A stretch of 39,202 nucleotides of DNA from an uncultured Lachnospiraceae bacterium (GTDB lineage Bacteria > Bacillota > Clostridia > Lachnospirales > Lachnospiraceae): NCBI GenBank assembly GCA_902800325.1, contig CADCDW010000011.1, positions 1-39,202 of the forward strand. The letters are read 5' to 3'. The stretch's first letter is position 1. Each line of letters begins with the position of its first letter. A model generated the notes under the pieces. That model was not told the origin of the DNA. It did not search any database and worked only from the letters and a program-made list of their open reading frames with translations. A program made the position numbers and the translations under genes. This document shows, piece after piece, positions 33,052 to 39,202 of this stretch.

Positions 33052-34407
33052 ATGTTAGTAAAAGTATCGGTGGAGAACTTTAAGTCATTTGATAAGCGTG
33101 AAGAACTTTCTATGGTGTCCTCTAGCAAGATGCAGGGGAACAAGGATCATAAAATAAAGATTAAGCAGATCAATTTATTGAAGAATGCTGTTGTATATGG
33201 AGCAAATGCTTCTGGTAAGTCAAATCTATTTAGAGTTTTTGATTTTATCAAAGCAACTATTAATGATGGACTTCCTGTGAATTCTGTAAATGACTTCTGT
33301 CGTAATTCTATGGAGAACAAAAGCAGAGAAAGTATATTTGAGTTGCAGTTCACTGTGGGAGATAAATTTTATGCATATGGCTTTTCCGCAGTATTAAGCG
33401 AGAGAAGAATTACAGAAGAATGGCTATATGAATTATTGCAGGATGGATCAGCTAATAATCTATTCATAAGAGAAGGCGTGAATACTCCAACATTAGGTGA
33501 GAAGGTTAAGCTGACAAAAGCGGAAGAAAACCGTTTTTCTGTATACGCAGAGGACTTTGCCGGCCATGAAGGTCAGTTGTTTTTGTCTGAAATGAATAGA
33601 GGTAAGAAGTACGAAGAAACATCAAAGTTGATATTCTTTAGAGATGTATTTAACTGGCTGAATAATAATATAATCATATTGAATCCGAATATGGGTATCT
33701 CTAATACAGACGCATATTATAATCAGGAGTCGTTGGAGAAGATTAGTGGGTTGATACAGACATTTGATACAGGTGTAAGCCAGATTAGTACACGTGTTAT
33801 TTCTATGGATGAGCTCAGCAAGATGATCCCTGTAGAAGTGCTCTCTGGAATATTTGCATCCTTAAAGAAACAGATGCAGGCAACAAATATGCCTAAAATT
33901 CAGATGTCTTGGAGACTTGCGGATGGATTCTTTAATATTAAAATGGAAGGCAATGAAGAACCGGAGATTACAACATTAGTATTAAAGCATGGAGAATCAA
34001 TTTTTGATTTTAACTTTGCAGAAGAGTCAGATGGAACAAAGCGTCTGTTTGATTTGATAGATATGCTCTTAACTAAGAGAGAGGATACACTGTTTGTGGT
34101 GGATGAGTTAGAGCGAAGCTTGCATCCAAAGCTTACAGAGCATTTTCTTGAATTATTTATGCAAGCTCATGAGGGAGAGCGTATGCAGCTTCTCTTTACA
34201 ACTCATGAAGATACAATTATGGATCAGGAGCTTTTCAGAAGAGATGAGATATGGTTCGTAGAAAGAGATGCTAACAATGCAAGTACAATCTATTCTCTTG
34301 ATCGATTCAAAGAAAGGTATGACAAGAAATTAAGCAAGGCCTATCTCGAAGGAAGATATGGCGCTATTCCTGTGTTTAAGCAGTTTTCCTTCCGAAAGGA
34401 GGAGTAG
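33052..34407 (+). CDS. RloA-like AAA15/AAA21 ATPase of defence pair 2
   Basis: 451 residues from ATG 33052 (AGGAGG 8 nt upstream; the GTG at 33043 overlaps that site). Domains as in pair 1 but only distantly similar: VSVENFKSFDKREELSMVSS, Walker A GANASGKSN (50-58), FAEESDGTKRLFDLIDMLL, Walker B FVVDELERSLHP (Asp351-Glu352) and H-loop FTTHEDT (His385). The C-terminus ends AYLEGRYGAIPVFKQF, the same GRYGxxP tail as pair 1. An overcoming-lysogenization-defect (OLD)-like ATPase head with a separate nuclease partner is the expected organisation. Confidence 0.9.
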   Translation: MLVKVSVENFKSFDKREELSMVSSSKMQGNKDHKIKIKQINLLKNAVVYGANASGKSNLFRVFDFIKATINDGLPVNSVNDFCRNSMENKSRESIFELQFTVGDKFYAYGFSAVLSERRITEEWLYELLQDGSANNLFIREGVNTPTLGEKVKLTKAEENRFSVYAEDFAGHEGQLFLSEMNRGKKYEETSKLIFFRDVFNWLNNNIIILNPNMGISNTDAYYNQESLEKISGLIQTFDTGVSQISTRVISMDELSKMIPVEVLSGIFASLKKQMQATNMPKIQMSWRLADGFFNIKMEGNEEPEITTLVLKHGESIFDFNFAEESDGTKRLFDLIDMLLTKREDTLFVVDELERSLHPKLTEHFLELFMQAHEGERMQLLFTTHEDTIMDQELFRRDEIWFVERDANNASTIYSLDRFKERYDKKLSKAYLEGRYGAIPVFKQFSFRKEE

Positions 34408-34409
34408 TT

Positions 34410-35105
34410 ATGCCGATTCATACTTATACAAATTGGAACGTTAGACCTTCAGATGCAGAAGAACAGATAGAGCCATTTAGAAAGTACTTCTTCATCTGTG
34501 AAGGAGCTAATACAGAAACATTTTATTTTAGAAAACTAATTGATTTAAGAAAGACCTTAAACATTCATCCATTAATTGATATTCGTCTAATGGAAAAGAC
34601 AGAAGAACATAGTAATCTTTCTTATCCGAAGCAATTGTTAGAATTTGCCGAAACATTGAAAGATGATGAATCACTGGATTTTGATAAGGAACATGATAAG
34701 ATGATTGTCATTTTCGATGCTGATATATTTGAGGAAAAGGTATCGGGATATGAGGACCTTATTAAAGAAGGCGAGAAGAGCAATATTATTGGAATTACGA
34801 ATCCCGGCTTTGAAGTGTTCTTGCTTTTGCATATTGAAGGTGCATACGAAAAGTATATCAAGGATAATAATGACAAGTTCTTTGAACTAGATGAGAAGAA
34901 AAGATATAGATATCCATATAATGTGCTGTTAGAGGCAACTGGAATGAATTCAAAGAAGAATAGTAAGATTGGTAATCTTGCAGAGAATGTGACTATTGCA
35001 ATTGAACAGGAAAAATGTATTAATCAGGATATTCATAATGTAAAGGGCGTAGTTTCTAGTAATATTGCAAGTATTATTGAGGGGATAATTGCGGATAGGC
35101 CGTAG
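34410..35105 (+). CDS. RloB-like TOPRIM-type protein of defence pair 2
   Basis: 231 residues, starting 2 nt after the ATPase stop with AGGAGGAG inside its end. Acidic motifs FICEGANTETFYF (Glu31) and VIFDADIF (Asp103, Asp105), then TNPGFEVFLLLHIEGAYEKY. The pattern TEG/CEG-x4-ET-x-YF, D-x-D, PxFExxxLxH is shared with the RloB of pair 1, but the protein is longer with a different C-terminus (KIGNLAENVTIAIEQEKCIN). A sister RloB subfamily is likely, with the same effector logic. Confidence 0.82.
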   Translation: MPIHTYTNWNVRPSDAEEQIEPFRKYFFICEGANTETFYFRKLIDLRKTLNIHPLIDIRLMEKTEEHSNLSYPKQLLEFAETLKDDESLDFDKEHDKMIVIFDADIFEEKVSGYEDLIKEGEKSNIIGITNPGFEVFLLLHIEGAYEKYIKDNNDKFFELDEKKRYRYPYNVLLEATGMNSKKNSKIGNLAENVTIAIEQEKCINQDIHNVKGVVSSNIASIIEGIIADRP

Positions 35106-35224
35106 GGAGCAAATAAATGCAGATAGTTTATATGTCATAGATTGAGTTGAGTCCAGTTTTTGGTACAACAAATGATTTATAATTTATTTTGCAATAAAAA
35201 TATTATGAAATTTGGGGGATACAA

Positions 35225-36124
35225 ATGATGAAGTATTCAGAAACAACTTTACAAACCTGGACAGCACCACTTTCTCAAACTGAAGAGGATAGAATCGAAA
35301 ATACTATCAAAATGATAAAAGACGCAATTAGGTCTCACAATGAGCTATCGTTAATGACATATGAGATTTTTGCTCAAGGCTCATATGCGAATAATACTAA
35401 TGTCAGACAAAATAGTGATATTGATATATGCGTTATGTTGACATCAACATTTTTTGGTAATTATGAAGATGGAACCAGTGCAAGTGATTATGGATTTTCG
35501 GATGGAAGTGTTAGCTTTTCGGATTTTAGAAAATATGTAATAGATGCATTGAGAGATAAGTTTGGATATTCTAATGTGACTGTAGGGAACAAGTGTATTG
35601 ACATTGATGCTAACAGTTATCATGTTAATGCAGATGTAGTTCCAGCACTTCTGTATAAAGATTACAAGATCATTCATAGTAAAGACCCGGCTAGGTATGT
35701 TGAAGGGATAAAGTTTTGTTCTCAAGATGGTAAGTGGATAGTCAATTATCCTAAAGAACATATTAAGAATGGAAAAGAAAAGAACAACAAAACTAATTAT
35801 TGCTATAAGAAATTGGTTCGTATTATGAAACACATTAGAAATAACATGGTTAGTGAAGGCTTGATTAATGGAGATATAATTACTTCTTTTTTGGTTGAAT
35901 GTTTAGTTTGGAATGTGAATAATTCATATATAACAAAATATGATACATGGAATGAAACATTAAAAGAAAGTATAGCTTTTTTGTGGAATGAAATAAACGA
36001 AGGACGAGCAAAATCGTGGGGAGAAGTAAGCGAAAGACTATATCTATTTCATTCAGGTAGAAAATGGGATCAAGACAGTGCTAAACAGTTTTTAAATAAA
36101 ATGTATAATTATTTGGAGTATTAG
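35225..36124 (+). CDS. CD-NTase (cGAS/DncV-like nucleotidyltransferase) of a CBASS operon
   Basis: 299 residues, the normal CD-NTase size. The nucleotidyltransferase signature is complete: GS (52-53) in FAQGSYANNTNV, D65-I-D67 in QNSDIDICVML, and the third Asp (about 137) in HVNADVVPAL. A helical C-terminal part follows (YCYKKLVRIMKHIRNNMVSE, FLVECLVWNVN). On phage infection it should make a cyclic di- or trinucleotide that activates the adjacent effector. Pairing with Cap15 fits CdnE-type minimal systems, but I cannot fix clade or product from sequence. A TATAAT at 35178-35183 and GGGGGA before ATG give its own transcription start. Confidence 0.92.
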   Translation: MMKYSETTLQTWTAPLSQTEEDRIENTIKMIKDAIRSHNELSLMTYEIFAQGSYANNTNVRQNSDIDICVMLTSTFFGNYEDGTSASDYGFSDGSVSFSDFRKYVIDALRDKFGYSNVTVGNKCIDIDANSYHVNADVVPALLYKDYKIIHSKDPARYVEGIKFCSQDGKWIVNYPKEHIKNGKEKNNKTNYCYKKLVRIMKHIRNNMVSEGLINGDIITSFLVECLVWNVNNSYITKYDTWNETLKESIAFLWNEINEGRAKSWGEVSERLYLFHSGRKWDQDSAKQFLNKMYNYLEY

Positions 36125-36125
36125 A

Positions 36126-36716
36126 ATGAAGAATTCAATGGAAAAACTTGTGAAAATTGGGATTTGGACTACGATTATTTTATTTATATTAAGATGCATT
36201 CCATCAATGAAAGGGATACTTGAATTATGGAATGGGGGAGATTTTTTGAAATTAGTATATACTCTTTTTGGATATATTGGTGAGGCCATTGCTGCTGGAT
36301 TTATTATAATTAAAGTGTTTGATTTGTGGATATGGAAATGGAAATATATAGCTAAGGTGCATGGAATTCCTGTTTTAGCGCAAACATATGATGGCGAGAT
36401 TTCTTCTACTTATGATGAGAGTAAAATATATAAGGGTATATTAACTATTAAACAAACTTTTTCAAAAATTTCTGTGAAATACAAATCAGAAGAAAGCGGT
36501 AGTTTCAGTGTAATAGCAACAATAATAGATAATTATAATGTTAATCAGTTGATATATACATATCAGAATAATCCTAAAGCAAATATTCAAGAGCGTAGCC
36601 CTATTCATCATGGAACAGCAATTCTGAATATTGATGATGTTAAGAAAATAGAAGGAAACTATTTCACTGAAAGAGGAACTGTCGGATATATGGTATTTAC
36701 TGCGCGGCAAGAATAG
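36126..36716 (+). CDS. cap15: Cap15-type CBASS effector (two TM helices plus beta-barrel nucleotide sensor)
   Basis: 196 residues. Two hydrophobic helices lie at about 11-28 (GIWTTIILFILRC) and 40-65 (LVYTLFGYIGEAIAAGFIII). Residues 70-196 match the Cap15 receptor domain: PVLAQTYDGEISS, LTIKQTFSKISVKY, SFSVIATI, LIYTYQNNP, HHGTAILNI and the hallmark GNYFTERGTVGYMVF. In known systems the barrel binds the cyclic nucleotide and the TM part oligomerises and disrupts the inner membrane, killing the infected cell. It starts 1 nt after the CD-NTase stop; no ubiquitin-like Cap2/Cap3 genes follow, so this is a two-gene type I CBASS. Confidence 0.9.
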   Translation: MKNSMEKLVKIGIWTTIILFILRCIPSMKGILELWNGGDFLKLVYTLFGYIGEAIAAGFIIIKVFDLWIWKWKYIAKVHGIPVLAQTYDGEISSTYDESKIYKGILTIKQTFSKISVKYKSEESGSFSVIATIIDNYNVNQLIYTYQNNPKANIQERSPIHHGTAILNIDDVKKIEGNYFTERGTVGYMVFTARQE

Positions 36717-37045
36717 AAAAGTAGAATGAAGGATATCCCTTAGTAGTAAGAATTTTCGTTTTACTACTAATTTTACTACTAACAGGTAGTAACAACTTGC
36801 TAAAATCTGCTCTGATTTGCCACATTCACGCATTTCAGAGCAAATCACAAAAATCCAGAAAACCCTTGTAAATCAAGGCTTTTCAACAGTCGTTCACCTC
36901 GCAAGAAAATCTTGCTCGGTCGCGGACTGGCGTCCTATACTTAGCATAAATCAAGCATTTTCTTGCAAGCAAGCTTGACGAAAACACTTGATTTTGCTAA
37001 GTGCACGACTTGAAGTTTATACGTAAAAAGGAGTAAATCAAAACT
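36717..37045. other. Repeat-rich intergenic region between cassettes
   Basis: No gene. It contains repeated TACTACTAA-type motifs (36740-36795), a palindrome GCAAGAAAATCTTGC (36901-36915) and an inverted pair CTTAGCATAAATCAAG (36940-36955) with CTTGATTTTGCTAAG (36987-37001). These look like recombinase or regulator sites just before the second phosphatase fragment. Confidence 0.6.
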
Positions 37046-37090
37046 ATGATACAAATCTTATTTATCTGCCACGGCAGGACGGAGGCTTGA
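37046..37090 (+). pseudogene. LMW protein-tyrosine phosphatase 5' fragment, copy 2 (att-like scar)
   Basis: ATG 37046 encodes MIQILFICHGRTEA then stop. It has GGAG 12 nt upstream. The nucleotides before the core differ from copy 1 at most third positions while the protein is nearly the same, so it derives from a different functional gene start rather than a recent duplication. Core ATCTGCCACGGCA at 37064-37076. Confidence 0.78.
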
Positions 37091-37391
37091 ATGCCTTTAT
37101 TTGCGCATACCGCGGCATAATTTGGCATATCGTGGCAGACGAATAATACTTTGACTACGGTATTACTACGAATGACGGAATGTAAAATGAAAATGTCATG
37201 GTAACAGATTCATTGTGGGTTTTGAGATATCGTTAAAGGGTTTGATAATTAATTTACTGTAAATGGTGCCAATGTCTTAATAACCCTTATTTTTCGGGCT
37301 TTTCAAGAATCGTTAAATTGTTAGAGCAATCGTTAAAAGATATGGTGATGGATGACCACTTACTACCAAATGATGAGGATGTGAGAATGAA
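37091..37391. other. Cassette-start intergenic region
   Basis: No gene. It holds CGGCATAATTTGGCATATCGTGGCAG, written here as CGGCATAAT (37114-37122) and GTGGCAG (about 37131), TTGACTACGG..TACTACGAATGA (37151-37175, shared with the other boundaries) and three ATCGTTAAA repeats (37229, 37309, 37329) before the zinc-ribbon gene. Confidence 0.55.
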
Positions 37392-38804
37392 ATGTCAAAA
37401 ACTGAAGAGATGACAAAAAAACAGCATTATATTCCACAAGTATATTTGAGAGGTTTCTCACCAGAGTATGAAAAGGGGAACAAGAGTTATCCAAATTCAA
37501 GATATACTATTTATTGTCACGATTTAAATGCAAAAAAACAGAATTATAAAGCTATACCAATTAAATCGATTTGTTATAGTGATAATTTATATGAAGTAGA
37601 ATACGATGGTTCTATGTGGCATTCAGGTAAGGAGAAAGAAAAGAAAGATTTTGAAAAAACAAAGAAACTTGTTTCAGAAGGTATAAGATTAATTAGATTG
37701 CGAGAAACGAAGGACAATACTTCTGTCTATGAAACGGATGGACAAGTTGTCATTGAATTTATTGCAATGAATGGTAAATATGTCACCAATGAATTCGAAT
37801 GGGCATTAACAGAACTATATAAAGTAATCAATTCTATTACCAATAGTAAAATGATTCCTAATATAGATATGAAACTAGATGAGTTATCGATAAGGGCATA
37901 TTATATGAATGTTCTTAAAGAGAACAGTGTTGCTAGTATTTTTCCAGAACTGATAGAGGAATGGGACGTTGAAAAAAATGAAGGTATTACACCAGATGTT
38001 TATTCGGCAAGAAATAATAAAAAAATATGGTGGAAATGTAAAAATGGTCATTCTTGGCTAGCATCGATTAATACACGTGGTGAGCATAAATTGGGGTGCC
38101 CATATTGTGCTGGACAACGAGTAGTGACTGGAGAGAATGATTTTGAATCCTGGTGCAGAGATAATAACAGTATTTTATTAGATGAATGGGATTATAAAAA
38201 AAATACTGTAAAACCATTTGAAGTTCCAAAAACATATAAAGAAAAAATGCATTGGAAGTGTTCAAAGGGGCATGAATGGGAAGCAACAGTGTATAACCGT
38301 GTAAATGGAACGGGGTGCCCAGTATGTAATACTGGTAATAATGTTAAACGAAATAAAGTAACATTAGCTGAGTGGTGCAGAGAAAATAATTCTAATTTGT
38401 GCGATGAGTGGAATTATGAAAAAAATATGGATATAACACCACAATCAGTTACATATGGAAGTCATGCTAAAGTATGGTGGAAGTGTTTAAAAGGGCACGA
38501 GTGGGAAGCTCAGATTAAAAGTAGAACATATAATCATGGCTGTCCTTTTTGTTCAAGAACAAATAAAAAAGCTATTAAGGGGATAAATGATTTAGAAACT
38601 TGGTGTAAGCAGAATGATAGAGAATATATATTGGAAGAATGGGATGCGCTTCAGAATGGAGAATTGACTCCAGATATGGTAACTTGGGGAAGTCATAAAC
38701 GTATCCATTGGAAGTGTAAAAAAGGACATATGTGGGAAGCGGTTGTAAAGGAAAGAACTAAAATACGTGGCAATCGATGTCCTGAATGTCGAAAAGAACT
38801 ATAG
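37392..38804 (+). CDS. DUF4238-like protein fused to four zinc ribbons
   Basis: 470 residues. The N-terminus KKQHYIPQVYLRGFSPEYE with SICYSDNLYEVEYDG matches DUF4238 starts, but only ~170 residues of that part remain. Four copies of a ~65-residue zinc ribbon (PF14311 type) follow from about 180: EEWDVEKN...WWKCKNGHSW...GCPYC, DEWDYKKN...HWKCSKGHEW...GCPVC, DEWNYEKN...WWKCLKGHEW...GCPFC and EEWDALQN...HWKCKKGHMW...RCPEC. Each has one Cys plus His in CxxGH and a CPxC pair. Such ribbons often sit on nucleases and bind DNA or RNA. No catalytic nuclease motif is obvious here. It is the only gene between scars 2 and 3, so it is the whole cargo of that cassette. Function unknown; a defence role is inference. 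Confidence 0.82.
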   Translation: MSKTEEMTKKQHYIPQVYLRGFSPEYEKGNKSYPNSRYTIYCHDLNAKKQNYKAIPIKSICYSDNLYEVEYDGSMWHSGKEKEKKDFEKTKKLVSEGIRLIRLRETKDNTSVYETDGQVVIEFIAMNGKYVTNEFEWALTELYKVINSITNSKMIPNIDMKLDELSIRAYYMNVLKENSVASIFPELIEEWDVEKNEGITPDVYSARNNKKIWWKCKNGHSWLASINTRGEHKLGCPYCAGQRVVTGENDFESWCRDNNSILLDEWDYKKNTVKPFEVPKTYKEKMHWKCSKGHEWEATVYNRVNGTGCPVCNTGNNVKRNKVTLAEWCRENNSNLCDEWNYEKNMDITPQSVTYGSHAKVWWKCLKGHEWEAQIKSRTYNHGCPFCSRTNKKAIKGINDLETWCKQNDREYILEEWDALQNGELTPDMVTWGSHKRIHWKCKKGHMWEAVVKERTKIRGNRCPECRKEL

Positions 38805-38814
38805 ACTTTGGATT

Positions 38815-39061
38815 TGCCCCCCTGGGTGCAAAAAGGCACCCCCCCTTTAGGATTCAAAGGTTTCAAATGCACCCACCAAAATTGGAGTAGTAACACACCT
38901 TATTTTGACTACGTTTCTACTACGAATGAGTGTATCGATTTGCCTTATTTTGCCACGATATGCCAAGATATGTACTAAAAATCAATGTCACGTGGCATTG
39001 TAACAATACTTTATACATTTTTGAAAGTGGCATAACACGGCAAATTACGGCAAAATAAGGC
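38815..39061. repeat. Boundary sequence, copy 3, with long inverted repeat
   Basis: GCCCCCC, GGTTTCAAATG (38859-38869), GGAGTAGTAA, ACACC and TACTACGAATGAG align with 28242-28376. Next come GCCTTATTTTGCC (38942-38954) and its perfect complement GGCAAAATAAGGC (39049-39061), and between them an 18-bp near-palindrome around CACGTG (38983-39000). The inverted repeat ends 19 nt before the third phosphatase fragment. Probable integration/excision control region. No gene here. Confidence 0.72.
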
Positions 39062-39079
39062 TTTTTAGGAGGAAAAAAC

Positions 39080-39142
39080 ATGAGTATACGCGTGCTCTTT
39101 ATCTGCCACGGCAATATACTAACCTTGATTAAAAATACTTGA
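39080..39142 (+). pseudogene. LMW protein-tyrosine phosphatase 5' fragment, copy 3 (att-like scar)
   Basis: ATG 39080, 7 nt after AGGAGG, encodes MSIRVLFICHGNILTLIKNT then stop. It keeps CHGNI of the phosphatase P-loop (CxGNxCRS), two residues more than the other copies. Core at 39101-39113. The last 60 bp to the window end have no gene; the next cassette and perhaps the real phosphatase gene should follow. Confidence 0.78.
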
Positions 39143-39202
39143 TTTTACAGTGTTTTGGGGATGTTACAGTAGATTTTTACCAACGATTTACCAAAGCTAT
39201 TT

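Noticed and set aside
33052..35105. PARIS (AriA/AriB) system
   Set aside because: The ATPase type is similar, but the effector has RloB-like ordering (CEG..ET..YF, DAD, NPGFEVFLLLH) and I do not see DUF4435 features. A profile search would decide.
37229..37337. ATCGTTAAA iterons as a replication origin
   Set aside because: Only three short repeats with spacing of 80 and 20 bp, and no replication initiator gene is present.

Overview
The window looks like chromosomal DNA of a low-GC Firmicute of the Lachnospiraceae kind (Butyrivibrio/Roseburia/Eubacterium relatives). The evidence is AT-rich coding DNA with strong AGGAGG ribosome sites, a YgiQ radical SAM protein, a YitT transporter, several GGDEF/EAL proteins, and a macro-domain protein next to a vWA protein. 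The genus is inference. Apart from the left-end transposase, every gene I accept is on the + strand.

Layout. (1) 1-890: the 5' part of an IS21-type IstA transposase (minus strand, running off the window), then a 60-bp tandem repeat. (2) 895-3600: a macro-domain gene that has lost its N-terminus, a vWA gene, and a DUF4160/DUF2442-XRE pair that looks like a toxin-antitoxin operon, with a palindromic promoter and a frameshifted first gene. (3) 3678-17722: mostly housekeeping and accessory genes: LanC-like protein, cysteine synthase, EAL-PAS protein, YgiQ, a TTGTCCA-box-flanked unknown gene, a lipoprotein, an EEP-fold hydrolase, four small unknown genes, a DUF4143 ATPase, a phosphoesterase, GNAT and YitT. 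(4) 17774-21888: a broken XRE gene, then a c-di-GMP operon (Cache-GGDEF, degenerate GGDEF-EAL) ending with a corrin C20-methyltransferase. (5) 22040-28155: decaying accessory genes (lipoprotein with a stop in its signal peptide, S41 protease, DUF3916 protein, gene debris), a TetR/flavodoxin-fold operon and an HXXEE membrane protein.

(6) 28242 to the end is a defence island with unusual architecture. At 28653, 37046 and 39080 there are three short ORFs that each encode the start of a low-molecular-weight protein tyrosine phosphatase (M-x-I-x-L-F-I-C-H-G) and then stop. All three share the 13-bp sequence ATCTGCCACGGCA. Two of them (28653 and 39080) have an alignable boundary sequence just upstream; the third has only a short related motif downstream. 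I read these as attachment-site scars of elements that integrate into the 5' end of a phosphatase gene and bring a replacement 5' end. They split the island into two cassettes. The first holds a DUF4143 ATPase, a dead GIY-YIG gene, two different RloA/RloB-type ATPase-nuclease pairs and a minimal CBASS operon (CD-NTase plus a Cap15-type two-TM effector). The second holds a single gene fusing a DUF4238-like N-terminus to four zinc ribbons. No integrase is visible, so the mobilising enzyme and the intact phosphatase, if they exist, must lie outside the window.
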